From contig NZ_OY780935.1 in NCBI RefSeq assembly GCF_963675965.1, positions 3,088,501-3,152,500 of the forward strand: a DNA stretch of 64,000 nucleotides, read 5' to 3'. Positions within the stretch are counted from its first letter, which is position 1, and the number at the start of each line of letters is the position of its first letter. Of this stretch, positions 26,258 through 34,908 are shown one piece after another. The stretch is from an uncultured Celeribacter sp. (GTDB lineage: Bacteria > Pseudomonadota > Alphaproteobacteria > Rhodobacterales > Rhodobacteraceae). Made by a program: the position numbers and the translations under genes. The notes beneath the pieces were generated by a model, which was not told the DNA's origin, did no database searches, and saw nothing but the letters and a program-made list of their open reading frames with translations.

Positions 26258-27493
26258 TCAGGCCTTATCAAGTTCGAAGGCGTCGTGCAGCGCCTGCACG
26301 GCGAGTTCGGTGTATTTGCGGTCCACAAGGACAGAGATCTTGATTTCCGAGGTGGCGATCACCTTGATATTCACGCCTTCATCGGAGAGCACTTTGAACA
26401 TCTTGGCTGCGACACCGGACTGGGAACGCATGCCAATGCCGACGAGAGAGATTTTCGCCACGGTCGTGTCGGACAGCAGTTCTTCGAAGTTGACTTCGCC
26501 ACGTTCTTTGGCGGCGTCCAGTGCGGCGGCGGCGCGTTTGACCTGATCGACCGGGCAGGAGAAAGTCATATCCGTGCGCCCATCGTCAGAGATGTTCTGA
26601 ATGATCATGTCGACATTGACACCAGCATCGGCCAGCGGGCCAAAAATGGCGGCGGCGATGCCGGGGCGGTCAGCGACCGAGACGAGGGTCATTTTGGCTT
26701 CTTCGCGGGAGGCGGCAATGCCCGAGACAGGTTTGTTTTCCACGATATCCTCCTCGGCACAGATCAGCGTGCCGGCGTTGGGGTCATATTCCTCGAAAGA
26801 TGAAAGCACGCGCAACCGCACGCCATAGCGCATGGCCAGTTCAACCGAGCGGGTTTGCAGAACCTTCGCGCCCAAAGAGGCCATTTCCAGCATCTCTTCA
26901 AAGGCGATTTTTTCCAGCTTGCGTGCTTTGCTTTCGATACGCGGGTCGGTGGTATAGACCCCGTCCACATCGGTGTAGATGTCGCAGCGGTCTGCGCCAA
27001 AGGCGGCGGCAAAGGCCACTGCCGTGGTGTCAGACCCGCCCCGGCCCAGCGTGGTGATGCGATTTTCATGGGAAATCCCCTGAAAGCCAGCGACCACAGC
27101 GACCTTCATGCCCTCGCCGAATTTGGTGTTGATGTTGTCGGTCGGGATCTCTTCGATCCGGGCCGCGCCATGGGCGGAGTTGGTCTTGAGCGGCACTTGC
27201 CAGCCCTGCCAGCTGCGCGCCGGAATGTCCATTTCCTGCAGCGTCAGCGCCATGAGCCCGGCGGTGACGTTTTCCCCCGACGAAACCACTGCATCATATT
27301 CGCGGGCGTCATACATGGGCGAGGTTTCGTTGACGAATCCGACCAGCTTGTTGGTTTCACCAGACATGGCCGAGACGATGACGATCACGTCATAGCCATT
27401 GGCGACTTCGCGGCCGACGCGTTTTGCGGCGCGGCGGATACGGTCGAGCGTGGCGACAGAGGTGCCGCCGAATTTCATCACGAGAATTGGCAT
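26258..27493 (-). CDS. lysC: Aspartokinase
   Basis: Aspartokinase phosphorylates aspartate, the entry step to lysine, threonine and methionine synthesis. The 411-residue monofunctional enzyme starts MPILVMKFGGTSVATLDRI. It shows the kinase core motifs VIVIVSAMSGETNKLV, FQGISHENRITTLGRGGSDTTAVAFAAAFGADRCDIYTDVDGVYTTDPR and the ACT regulatory pair at the C-terminus (from about residue 265: VSVADRPGIAAAIFGPLADAGVNVDMIIQN and ISLVGIGMRSQSGVAAKMFKVLSDEGVNI). The ACT domains predict feedback inhibition by end-product amino acids. Its terminator follows at once. thrC, further along the same pathway, is elsewhere in the window. Confidence 0.97.
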   Translation of the reverse strand: MPILVMKFGGTSVATLDRIRRAAKRVGREVANGYDVIVIVSAMSGETNKLVGFVNETSPMYDAREYDAVVSSGENVTAGLMALTLQEMDIPARSWQGWQVPLKTNSAHGAARIEEIPTDNINTKFGEGMKVAVVAGFQGISHENRITTLGRGGSDTTAVAFAAAFGADRCDIYTDVDGVYTTDPRIESKARKLEKIAFEEMLEMASLGAKVLQTRSVELAMRYGVRLRVLSSFEEYDPNAGTLICAEEDIVENKPVSGIAASREEAKMTLVSVADRPGIAAAIFGPLADAGVNVDMIIQNISDDGRTDMTFSCPVDQVKRAAAALDAAKERGEVNFEELLSDTTVAKISLVGIGMRSQSGVAAKMFKVLSDEGVNIKVIATSEIKISVLVDRKYTELAVQALHDAFELDKA

Positions 27494-27631
27494 CTTCGGC
27501 CCTGTTCCCCTGTCTTGAATAACCTGCGTTTCCTAGGGGAGCTTGGCTGAAAGCGCAAGAGCGCCATCTGCATTGGCGGTGTTTTTCGACGCAATTGTAA
27601 GTTGGGGGCGGGCGAAAGACGTTAAAGGGCG

Positions 27632-28279
27632 TCAATAAGCGTGCGTGCGCCCGTCCCATGTTTTGAAACAGCCGGTCTGGGACAGGCTCAGTTCGTCAAA
27701 ACGATCGGCCAGTCCGCGCGCTGCCGCCTCGGCGGTGATTTCGGCGGTGCTGCCGCCCATGTCGGTCTGAACCCAGCCGGGATGGTAGATGCCGACGGCG
27801 ATGCCTTCGGGTTTCAGATCCGTCGCCAGATTGCGCCCCAGATTGAGCGCGGCCGCTTTGCTGGCGCGATAGATATAGCTGCCGCCCGGGGCGCGGGTGT
27901 GCGAGGCCATCTGCGACGAAATGATCGCGATCTTGCCCTGTGCCTGCCGCAGGGCGGGCAGCAGCGCCTGAACGGTCTGGAACACCCCGGTGACATTGAC
28001 GGCGAATTCGGTGGCCCACATCTCGGCAGGGTAGCCGTGGTCCAGATCCTGCCCCTTGTCGAGATAGACGCCCGCATTGCACACCAGAAGGTCAAGCGGA
28101 CGATCCGCGACGGTTTCGGTCAGCGTAGACGCGGCGCCGGGCACCAACGCGTCAAACGGATGCAGACCTGCGCCGCCCTTGGTGGAGGTGCCCTGAACCG
28201 CGTAGCCGCGTGCACTCAGCTCTTGGCGAAGGGCTGCGCCGATCCCGCGGGAGGCGCCCGTGATCAAGGCCGTGCTCAT
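27632..28279 (-). CDS. Short-chain dehydrogenase/reductase
   Basis: A 215-residue classical-type SDR. The nucleotide-binding motif is TGASRGIGAALRQEL, the structural NAG motif is LLVCNAGVYLDKG, and the catalytic set is Ser in IAIISSQMASHT with YRASK (Tyr-x-x-x-Lys). It is short for the family because the substrate-binding C-terminus is compact. The small-size profile resembles eukaryotic C-factor/sniffer-like SDRs. Substrate cannot be inferred. Two bases separate it from the DUF1178 gene on the same strand, indicating an operon with that gene. Confidence 0.92.
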   Translation of the reverse strand: MSTALITGASRGIGAALRQELSARGYAVQGTSTKGGAGLHPFDALVPGAASTLTETVADRPLDLLVCNAGVYLDKGQDLDHGYPAEMWATEFAVNVTGVFQTVQALLPALRQAQGKIAIISSQMASHTRAPGGSYIYRASKAAALNLGRNLATDLKPEGIAVGIYHPGWVQTDMGGSTAEITAEAAARGLADRFDELSLSQTGCFKTWDGRTHAY

Positions 28280-28281
28280 GG

Positions 28282-28770
28282 TCAGTTCATCTTTCGTTTG
28301 GGCAGGAAAGGCAGCGGCAAAACGGGCACACCTTCTTCCACAAGGGCTTTGGCCTCATCCAGTTTGGCCTCGCCGTAGATGGCGCGCGCGGGGGCGTCGC
28401 CCTCATGCATCTTGCGGGCCTCCGAGACGAATTCCTTGCCAACATAGTCGGAGTTCTGTTCGATTTCCGCGCGCAGCTTGGCCACGGTCTGTTCGATCTG
28501 CTCGGGGCTCAGCGCCGGTGTCGCCGGGGGCGTGGGCGCCGGAGCCGACGCCGGGACCGGCTGTTCTGACGCCGGTTCTTGCACCGGGGCGGCGGTTTTG
28601 CGACGCGAGGTGGTGACGGGCGGGGTCATCATCGCCTTGGTGATTTCCGTGTCGCCACAGACCGGACAGCCCACCTGACCCTGCTGCAACAGCGTGTCAT
28701 AGGCCTCGGCGGAGCGAAACCAGCTTTCAAAGCGGTGGTCCTGCGGACATTTCAAAGTGTAGCGGATCAT
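28282..28770 (-). CDS. DUF1178 family protein
   Basis: A 162-residue protein of the alphaproteobacterial DUF1178 family, function unknown. The N-terminus is MIRYTLKCPQDHRFESWFRS followed by a CPVCGDTEITKAMM segment; with the earlier cysteine this could form a small zinc ribbon. A low-complexity proline/alanine linker comes next, then a helical C-terminus with VSEARKMHEGDAPARAIYGEAKLDEAKALVEEGVPVLPLPF, which is strongly characteristic of the family. I chose ATG at 28770 because MIRYTLKC is the usual start; the TTG two codons upstream is possible. It is followed by the SDR gene. Confidence 0.9.
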   Translation of the reverse strand: MIRYTLKCPQDHRFESWFRSAEAYDTLLQQGQVGCPVCGDTEITKAMMTPPVTTSRRKTAAPVQEPASEQPVPASAPAPTPPATPALSPEQIEQTVAKLRAEIEQNSDYVGKEFVSEARKMHEGDAPARAIYGEAKLDEAKALVEEGVPVLPLPFLPKRKMN

Positions 28771-28874
28771 GGCCAAACGGATCTGGGGTGATGAGGGCGT
28801 GCCGCGCGCACGCCGGAGGCTTTAAGATAGTGCTGTGGCAGGAGGTTTGCAATCAGCACAAGACGCACAGGGCG

Positions 28875-29354
28875 TTAATTGCGCAGCCTGCGCGGGCTAA
28901 AATTCCGAATGATTTGGGCCAGTTCCGGTTCATGAACACGCGCGGCGGCTTTTTTCAGCGACATCCATTTGCGTTTGCGCTGACCGGCCTCGGGGTATTT
29001 GTCGAAAACCCAGCGCGCCTGCAGCGGAAAAACCGCGACGACGCAGGGCAGGGGCAGACCTTCTTCGGGCGCGGTCTTGAGATAGGAATAGAGGCCGATA
29101 CAGATGGGCAGAGGGCGGCCTTTGATCCCGGCCTCCTCCCAGGCTTCGACGGCGGCGGCCTGCATCGGCGTCTGCCCGTCCATGGGCCAGCCTTTTGGGA
29201 TGATCCAGCGTTTGGAGCGGCGCGATTTGATCAGGAGCACCTGTAGCTTGTCCTTGCGATAGCGCCAGACAAGGGCCCCGAACTGCGTGCGCACGCCGTC
29301 CTTGCCGCTGCGGCCCAAACGGACCGGATGTTGTCCAAATCGCATCATCGACAT
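28875..29354 (-). CDS. NUDIX hydrolase
   Basis: A 159-residue NUDIX-domain protein related to diphosphoinositol-polyphosphate phosphohydrolases. Before the box comes WIIPKGWPMDGQTP, and the box itself reads AAAVEAWEEAGIKG. The EExG core is intact, but the usual arginine of the REUXEE motif is replaced by valine (AVEAWEEAG). The family hydrolyses nucleoside diphosphates linked to another moiety; the substrate here is undetermined. The start is ATG at 29354. The 115-base spacer to waaA is AT-rich and holds no recognised signal. Confidence 0.9.
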   Translation of the reverse strand: MSMMRFGQHPVRLGRSGKDGVRTQFGALVWRYRKDKLQVLLIKSRRSKRWIIPKGWPMDGQTPMQAAAVEAWEEAGIKGRPLPICIGLYSYLKTAPEEGLPLPCVVAVFPLQARWVFDKYPEAGQRKRKWMSLKKAAARVHEPELAQIIRNFSPRRLRN

Positions 29355-29469
29355 TACTGCGCTTTCCGTTGTGCTGGCCTTTGCAGGCGCCGCGTTCTGC
29401 CAGCTTAAAGAACGGTATCAAATCTGTCTGACATTTCTTATGAAAAACGAAAGCCGAGAGAATATTTGC

Positions 29470-30765
29470 TCAGCCGAGCGCCTTCAATTGTGGCACTTTC
29501 GCCAATGCGATCCAGAATCCTTCCTGCCGGATCGCTTTTTCACGCAGCGCTGTAAGGGCCGTTTCGGCGCGCTGCGCCATTTCTGTCGCCTTGGGCGTGT
29601 CTGACAGCAGTGCATCAACAGCCTCAGCGAGAGTGCCCGAATCTGTGACGCGCCATGCGGCATCCGCGGCGTCCAGCGCGCGATAGGCGGCGGCGTGGTT
29701 CCAGACATGGGGACCGTGCAAGATGGCCGTGCCGCATTGTGCGGGTTCAAACGGGGTGTGCCCGCCCAGATCGGAGAAGGAGCCGCCGATCACGCTGATC
29801 GCGGCCACGCTGTACCACAGGGGCATTTCTCCGAGCGTATCGGCGAGGTAGACTGCGCCGGTGTCGGGGCTCTCGCCCTTTGAACGCTGGGCCAGCGTCA
29901 GCCCGGCGGCCCGGATTTCGGCGGCGATGGTGTCGGCGCGGGCGGGGTGGCGCGGTGCCAGAATGAGGCGCAGGTGCGGATGGCGCTGGCGCAATTGCGC
30001 AAAGGCCGCAAGCACGATTTGGTCTTCGCCGGCGTGGGTGGAGGCCGCCAGAACGCATTGATCGCGGGGAAACAGGCGCTGATAGGCCGCGATGTCCTGC
30101 GCTGTCGGGGCTTCCATTTCAACGGTGCTTTTCAGGTTCATGCGTGGCAACAGAGCTTCGGAAGGCAACCCCAGTTGCAGCAGCCGCTGTTCCGAGGCCA
30201 TATCCTGCGCCGCCAGGCGGGTGATGGCGCGGATGGTGGTCTGCATGGCGCCGCCCAGCATCTTTTGCAATCGCACCCAGCTTTTCGCCGTGCGTTCCGA
30301 CATGCGTGCCCCGGCGACGAAAATCGGCACGCCGTGCTGCGCCAAAGCGGCGAAGCGGTTCGGCCAGATTTCGTTCTCGATGGTGACGAGCGCGGCAGGA
30401 TGGGCCTTGCGGATGAAGCGGTTCAGCACCCAGCGCAGATCCACCGGCGCCAGCCGGACTATGGTGCGGGGGAGGGACCAGTCGCGCACCATGTGCCGCG
30501 CGTTCAGCGTGTTGACGGTGATGAGAATGAGCAGCTCAGGGTCGCGGCGCAGGGCCTCTTCGATCAGCGCGCGGGCTCCGGTCAGCTCTCCGTTCGAGGC
30601 TCCGTGCAGCCAGATGCAGGGCCGCTCAGGTGACAGCCAGGGCATCCGTGCGCCGAAGCGTTCGGCCAGATCCGACAGGCGTTCGCGTCCGCGCAGGATC
30701 TGCAGCAGGAAGGCCACCGCAAAAAGGGGGCTGAGGCAGCTGAGCAGCAGGCGATAGGACAGCAC
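29470..30765 (-). CDS. waaA: 3-deoxy-D-manno-octulosonic acid (Kdo) transferase
   Basis: WaaA transfers Kdo from CMP-Kdo to lipid A in the inner membrane. The 431-residue protein has an N-terminal membrane anchor (YRLLLSCLSPLFAVAFLL), then the GT-B N-terminal domain with CIWLHGASNGELTGARALIE. The glutamate in this motif corresponds to the proposed catalytic base. ENEIWPNRFAALAQHGVPIFVAGARMSERTAKSW is characteristic. The C-terminal CMP-Kdo site shows VIGGSFSDLGGHTPFEPAQCGTAILHGPHVWN. The start is GTG at 30765 (LSYRLLL), preceded by GGAGATCTCC on the coding strand. Confidence 0.95.
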   Translation of the reverse strand: MLSYRLLLSCLSPLFAVAFLLQILRGRERLSDLAERFGARMPWLSPERPCIWLHGASNGELTGARALIEEALRRDPELLILITVNTLNARHMVRDWSLPRTIVRLAPVDLRWVLNRFIRKAHPAALVTIENEIWPNRFAALAQHGVPIFVAGARMSERTAKSWVRLQKMLGGAMQTTIRAITRLAAQDMASEQRLLQLGLPSEALLPRMNLKSTVEMEAPTAQDIAAYQRLFPRDQCVLAASTHAGEDQIVLAAFAQLRQRHPHLRLILAPRHPARADTIAAEIRAAGLTLAQRSKGESPDTGAVYLADTLGEMPLWYSVAAISVIGGSFSDLGGHTPFEPAQCGTAILHGPHVWNHAAAYRALDAADAAWRVTDSGTLAEAVDALLSDTPKATEMAQRAETALTALREKAIRQEGFWIALAKVPQLKALG

Positions 30766-30874
30766 GGAGATCTCCGGTTGCGGGAACGGTGTCTTTCGAC
30801 CTACGCGGCGAAGCGGGGGCTTGGCAAGAGGCAGCGCGGATCCGGCGAGATCAATCGCGGCATTAGAATTAGAA

Positions 30875-30888
30875 TTGATCTAAATCAG
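30875..30888. promoter_or_regulatory. FNR-type box upstream of cytochrome c peroxidase
   Basis: TTGATCTAAATCAG matches TTGAT-N4-ATCAA at nine of ten conserved positions. It lies 77 bases upstream of the peroxidase ATG, a usual distance for activation from an upstream promoter. Cytochrome c peroxidase genes are known FNR/Anr-family targets in several proteobacteria, which supports the call. Confidence 0.7.
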
Positions 30889-30965
30889 GGTGGAAAAGAC
30901 TCATTCCGATAGGGTCCTTCTTAGCGCGCGACACAATTTGAATCTTTCATACAAGGGAGAGATCC

Positions 30966-32018
30966 ATGCGATTTGGACCGCGGGTAATTCTGTTGACAAG
31001 TGCAGCCGTGTTGGTGGCCGGGATCGGCTGGGCGGATGAGTTGCGCGATGACGCGTTGATGTTTTTCAAACCTCTGCCGTCGACCGTGCCCGGCGTTGCG
31101 GACAATCCGATTACCAAAGAGAAAATCGATCTTGGCAAGGCGCTGTTCTTTGATCCACGTCTGTCTGCCTCGGGTGTGTTTTCCTGCTATTCCTGCCACA
31201 ACCTGACCACGGGCGGCGATGACAATATGGAAACCTCTGTTGGTCACGGCTGGCAAAAAGGTCCGCGCAATGCGCCCACCGTTCTTAATGCCGTGTTCAA
31301 CGAAGCCCAGTTCTGGGACGGTCGTGCTGCCGACTTGAAAACGCAGGCGAAAGGGCCGGTTCAGGCCGGGGTTGAAATGGCGAACACACCCGAAAACGTC
31401 GTCGCGACCCTGTCGTCCATGGGGCAATATGTCGAATGGTTCGATGGGGCTTTCCCCGAGGAGGCCGAGCCGATCAGCTTTGACAACATGGCCAAGGCGA
31501 TCGAGGCGTTCGAGGCCACATTGCTGACGCCCGCGCCCTTTGATGCCTGGCTGAACGGCGATGATGGTGCAATGAGCGAAGAAGAGCTGGCCGGTCTGTC
31601 CCTGTTCATGGACAAGGGCTGCGTGTCCTGTCATGCGGGTGTGAACATCGGCGGCGAAGGGTACTACCCCTTTGGTCTGATTGAGAAACCTGGGTCTGAC
31701 ATCCTGCCCGCAGGTGACCGTGGGCGGTTTGCGGTGACCGACACCGTGGACGATGAATATGTCTTCCGGGCCGGGCCGCTGCGCAATATCGCGTTGACGG
31801 CACCCTATTTCCACTCCGGGAAAGTCTGGGATCTCAAGGTTGCGGTGCAGGTCATGGCCGAGAGCCAGCTCGGCGAGGAGCTGACCGATGGGGAAGCCGA
31901 TCAGATCGTGGCTTTCCTCGGATCGCTGACCGGCACGATGCCCGTGATTACGACGCCGGTCCTGCCGCCGGAAAGCGCGACGACTCCGCGCCCGTCGCAG
32001 GCAATCATCCCTAACTAA
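30966..32018 (+). CDS. Periplasmic di-haem cytochrome c peroxidase
   Basis: It reduces H2O2 to water using electrons from small c-type cytochromes. The 350-residue protein starts with a signal peptide (RVILLTSAAVLVAGIGWA). It has two CxxCH haem sites: CYSCH near residue 75 (low-potential peroxidatic haem) and CVSCH near residue 220 (electron-transfer haem). QKGPRNAPTVLNAVFNEAQFWDGRAADLKTQAKGPV and RAGPLRNIALTAPYFHSGKVWDL are typical of the CcpA/MauG superfamily. A methionine follows late in AVQVMAESQLG, a plausible distal haem ligand. An FNR box upstream suggests induction at low oxygen. AAGGGAGAG precedes the ATG. Confidence 0.95.
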   Translation: MRFGPRVILLTSAAVLVAGIGWADELRDDALMFFKPLPSTVPGVADNPITKEKIDLGKALFFDPRLSASGVFSCYSCHNLTTGGDDNMETSVGHGWQKGPRNAPTVLNAVFNEAQFWDGRAADLKTQAKGPVQAGVEMANTPENVVATLSSMGQYVEWFDGAFPEEAEPISFDNMAKAIEAFEATLLTPAPFDAWLNGDDGAMSEEELAGLSLFMDKGCVSCHAGVNIGGEGYYPFGLIEKPGSDILPAGDRGRFAVTDTVDDEYVFRAGPLRNIALTAPYFHSGKVWDLKVAVQVMAESQLGEELTDGEADQIVAFLGSLTGTMPVITTPVLPPESATTPRPSQAIIPN

Positions 32019-32034
32019 TCCCGCGGGATCTGAG

Positions 32035-32062
32035 AGCGGCGCGCCTGTTCCATCGCGCCGCT
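32035..32062 (+). terminator. Possible terminator after cytochrome c peroxidase
   Basis: AGCGGCGCG (32035-32043) pairs perfectly with CGCGCCGCT (32054-32062) around ten bases, 16 bases after the stop. The T run is poor, so it may act as a 3'-stabilising hairpin instead. Confidence 0.5.
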
Positions 32063-32184
32063 TACAAAGCCTTCACAATCCGCGCAACGCAAGACACGGG
32101 CGTCCCTTTCGTGTCGGTTGCGGCGCAGCGATTGTGGGGCTTTTTCCGTTGGGGGGCGGATTTGGAATGTCGTGAAGGCCGTTT

Positions 32185-32535
32185 CTAGGCGTCCTCGTTG
32201 CCCGTTGTGTCTGGTTCAGGCGGGCGCTTGGTTCTAGGGCGTGTCACGAAATGCTGCATCATTTTCATGCCGATCTTGTCGACAATATCTGACAGATGGC
32301 CGTCGCCAGTGCGTTCATATTCGGTGCAGGCGTCCAGAAGCCGTTCGATGGTCTGGGTTTCATGCCGGTTCAGTAGAGCGGGCATGCCTTCGGGCGTCAG
32401 ATAGGGCGCGCGTGTCAGATTCGAGGGTGCAGGCATAGGGCGCGGCGCGGGCAGGTCCCGAGCCGGAGGTTGAATCATTTTGGGCAGCCCTTCGATCCGG
32501 ACGTGAAAGACGGGGGGCCGTTTGCGGGACGACAT
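32185..32535 (-). CDS. Hypothetical protein of 116 residues
   Basis: I do not recognise this protein. From ATG at 32535 it reads MSSRKRPPVFHVRIEGLPKM, followed by a proline-rich segment and a helical part with LLNRHETQTIERLLDACTEYERTGDGHLSDIVDKIGMKMMQHF. A basic, proline-rich tail ends it. No membrane segment or signal peptide is seen, and it is probably cytoplasmic. The frame extends to 32592 with an alternative start. It is isolated between the peroxidase (convergent) and phnX, and coding status rests on codon pattern and the coherent helical region. Confidence 0.6.
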   Translation of the reverse strand: MSSRKRPPVFHVRIEGLPKMIQPPARDLPAPRPMPAPSNLTRAPYLTPEGMPALLNRHETQTIERLLDACTEYERTGDGHLSDIVDKIGMKMMQHFVTRPRTKRPPEPDTTGNEDA

Positions 32536-32739
32536 GGGGGCGCTCTTTGTTTGTACCTCTTTCGGAAAGGGCCTTTGTCCAATCCGGTGCAACCTCAGCG
32601 ATAGAAGGATCGCGGGCGAATTTCAAAGAGAAAGGCACGCAATACGTGTTTTTTGCGCCGAGGCGTCCCTGTGCGCAGTATCTTGGATGCGGCGCGCGCC
32701 CCTGTCAGATAAAGGCATTCGCGTTGCGCAGTCCAGGCG

Positions 32740-33540
32740 TCAGGCTGCGTCCGCGTCCGCGTCCGCGTCCAGCTTGCGCAGCAAGGCAGGCAGGTCGGCG
32801 ACCGTGTCGATGACATAATCTGCACCCGCGTCCTTGAGGATCTTCGTGGCCTTGGCGCGCAGCGGAGCAATATCTTCGGGTGACAATGCAGCCAGCTCAT
32901 CCGGGGTCAGCCCGACCGCATTGCCGGACAGAGCCACGCCCACGGTGACGCAGCCCGCGGCCACGCCTTCGCCGATGCCGGGGGCGGTGTCATCCACCTT
33001 GACGATGGCGGCGGGCGGATAGGCCACAAGATCGACCATGCATTTGTACATGCCAAGCGGGCCGGGGCGGCCCTCGGGCAGATCGTCGGAGCAGACCAAA
33101 TTGTCGGGTTCATAGCCCTGTGCGGCGGCGACCGGCAGCACATGTTCCATGATCGAGCGGGTGTACCCGGTGGTCGATCCGATCTTGAGCCCCATCGCGC
33201 GCAGTTCGTCTACGGCGTCTTTGGCGCCGGGTACGAGATCTGCATAGTCAGCGGCAACCTTTTCGTTCATCGGCACGAAGATTTCATAGACCTTGTCGAC
33301 ATCTGCGTCCGACGGGGCGGCGCCGTATTTCGCCTGCCATTGCGCGGCGATCTCGGGATCGTCCATCATGGCGCGGATATGGTCCCATTTCGGGGCGCCC
33401 ATCGGTGCACGAGCCTGTTCGATGCTGACCTCGATGCCGAATTCGGCAAAGGCTTTGACGAATACGCCCATCGGCGCGAAAGACCCGAAATCCACGATGG
33501 TTCCGGCCCAGTCGAATACGGCGGCTTTGAAAGAAGTCAT
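32740..33540 (-). CDS. phnX: Phosphonoacetaldehyde hydrolase (phosphonatase)
   Basis: PhnX cleaves phosphonoacetaldehyde to acetaldehyde and phosphate, the second step of 2-aminoethylphosphonate breakdown. The 266-residue HAD enzyme has its nucleophile in VFDWAGTIVDFG (Asp10). The cap-domain Schiff-base lysine is in ARAPMGAPKWDHI (Lys51), and HAD motifs II and IV are seen in IGSTTGYTRSIM and AIVKVDDTAPGIGEGVAAG. The C-terminus ends in a run of alternating Asp-Ala encoded by a four-copy hexamer (32747-32770), which is outside the fold. It lies 42 bases downstream of phnW on the same strand. Confidence 0.96.
   Translation of the reverse strand: MTSFKAAVFDWAGTIVDFGSFAPMGVFVKAFAEFGIEVSIEQARAPMGAPKWDHIRAMMDDPEIAAQWQAKYGAAPSDADVDKVYEIFVPMNEKVAADYADLVPGAKDAVDELRAMGLKIGSTTGYTRSIMEHVLPVAAAQGYEPDNLVCSDDLPEGRPGPLGMYKCMVDLVAYPPAAIVKVDDTAPGIGEGVAAGCVTVGVALSGNAVGLTPDELAALSPEDIAPLRAKATKILKDAGADYVIDTVADLPALLRKLDADADADAA
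32747..32770. repeat. Four tandem copies of a GC-rich hexamer
   Basis: The unit GCGTCC occurs four times in a row inside the 3' end of phnX and encodes Asp-Ala pairs. Because the unit is six bases, copy-number change would alter tail length without shifting the frame. Confidence 0.8.
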
Positions 33541-33582
33541 GTCGGGTGTCCTTGTTCAGGCGAAAGTCTTCGGGGAAAGGTG

Positions 33583-34809
33583 TCACGCAGTGGTCAGTGA
33601 GGCTGGCTTTGCCGCGTGATGCGGAAAATCGTCATGTGGAAAGCGCAGCGCTTCGCCGCGGGCGGCGGCGGTGGGACCGGCGTGGGTGACGCCCATTTCC
33701 GCAAGGCTGTCGCGACAGGCCTCTACCACTTCTCCCATGACACCCGCGTCCATCTGGCCGATACAGCCGATGCGGAAGCTTTCGACTTCGGTCAGCTTGC
33801 CCGGATAGATGATGAAGCCTTTGGATTTCATCGCCTCATAGAACCGCGTGAAATCGAAATTCGGGTCATCGGGGCAGAAAAATGTGACGATGATCGGGGA
33901 AATCCAGTGATCTGGTAGAAGGGTTTCAAACCCCAGGGCCCGCATGCCTGCGACCATCACATCGCGGTTTTGCGTATAGCGCGCGCCGCGCGCGGCGACA
34001 CCGCCTTCCTCGGCGTGGCGGCGCAGCGCCTCATCGAAGGCCGCCAGAACGTGGGTCGGCGGGGTGTAGCGCCACTGGCCGGTGCGCTCCATGTAGCTCC
34101 ATTGCGCATGAATATCGAGCGCGAGGGAATGGCTGTTGTCGGCGCAGCGTTCCAGTTCCTTGGTGCGCGCGATGACAAAGCCGAAACCGGGCACGCCTTC
34201 GATGCATTTGTTGGCGGAGGACACAAAGGCTTCGCAGCGGGTCTTGGCTGGTTCCAGCGGCACTGCGCCAAAGGCAGACATGCTGTCGATCAGCAGTTTG
34301 CGACCGGCAGCATAGGTGGCGTCCGAAATTTCCTGGACGGGGTTCAGAATGCCCGCGCTGGTTTCGCAATGGATGGTCAGCACATGGGTGATCTCGGGAT
34401 CGTCTGCCAGCAATTGCGCAACTTCGGCGCCGCGCGGCGGCAGGTAGTCGCCTTTGTCCAGTTCGACGCAGGCCCGGCCCATCCGGCGCGTGGCTTCGGC
34501 GGCGCGGCGGCCATAGGCCCCGTTGGACAGCACCAGAAGTTTGCCGTCGCGGGGCAGGAAGGTGCCGATCATGGCCTCGACGCAATAGGAGCCAGAGCCC
34601 TGCATCGGCACGCAGGTGAAAGCGTCGTACGGGGTGCCGATCAGCGCCAGAAGGCCGTCACGCACCCGTTGGGTCATGGCCCGGAAATCCCCGTCCCAGC
34701 TGCCCCAGTCCCGCAGCATGGCTTGTTTGACGGCATAGGCCGTGGTCAGGGGGCCCGGGGTGAGCAGATAGGGTTCGCCCAGTTTGGGGCGCGGCAGCGA
34801 GGATGACAT
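33583..34809 (-). CDS. phnW: 2-Aminoethylphosphonate--pyruvate transaminase
   Basis: PhnW transfers the amino group of 2-aminoethylphosphonate to pyruvate, giving phosphonoacetaldehyde and alanine. This is a class V aminotransferase. It has YLLTPGPLTTAYAVKQAMLRDWGSWDGDF at the N-terminus and CVPMQGSGSYCVEAMIG for the phosphate site. The aspartate is in KLLIDSMSAFGAVPL and the PLP lysine in AFVSSANKCIEGVPGFGFVIA. I chose ATG at 34809 (MSSSLPRPKLGEP); the frame runs to 34893 with a hydrophobic leader that overlaps the promoter. At 408 residues it is about 35-40 longer than usual because of a C-terminal tail. It is divergent from a LysR gene. Confidence 0.96.
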   Translation of the reverse strand: MSSSLPRPKLGEPYLLTPGPLTTAYAVKQAMLRDWGSWDGDFRAMTQRVRDGLLALIGTPYDAFTCVPMQGSGSYCVEAMIGTFLPRDGKLLVLSNGAYGRRAAEATRRMGRACVELDKGDYLPPRGAEVAQLLADDPEITHVLTIHCETSAGILNPVQEISDATYAAGRKLLIDSMSAFGAVPLEPAKTRCEAFVSSANKCIEGVPGFGFVIARTKELERCADNSHSLALDIHAQWSYMERTGQWRYTPPTHVLAAFDEALRRHAEEGGVAARGARYTQNRDVMVAGMRALGFETLLPDHWISPIIVTFFCPDDPNFDFTRFYEAMKSKGFIIYPGKLTEVESFRIGCIGQMDAGVMGEVVEACRDSLAEMGVTHAGPTAAARGEALRFPHDDFPHHAAKPASLTTA

Positions 34810-34891
34810 GGCATCTTTTCCGACAGTGTTACGTTGGCTGCAGATTGATCTGCGCCAAAGTATTTGTAAAATACATAAAAAGTAATAATCC

Positions 34892-34906
34892 ATAGATGGA
34901 ATCTAT
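34892..34906. promoter_or_regulatory. Palindromic LysR-type operator at the phnW / lysR divergent promoter
   Basis: ATAGAT and ATCTAT form perfect arms around GGA and fit the LysR T-N11-A rule. The site ends two bases before the regulator's ATG, so binding should block its own expression. A second dyad, TGTA-AAA-TACA, lies at 34865-34875 closer to phnW and could be a second contact site. Binding by the adjacent LysR protein is inference. Confidence 0.65.
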
Positions 34907-34908
34907 AG

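Noticed and set aside
32747..32770. Possible CRISPR-like or phase-variable repeat
   Set aside because: Four six-base units without spacers inside phnX; an in-frame simple repeat, not a CRISPR array or an on/off switch.
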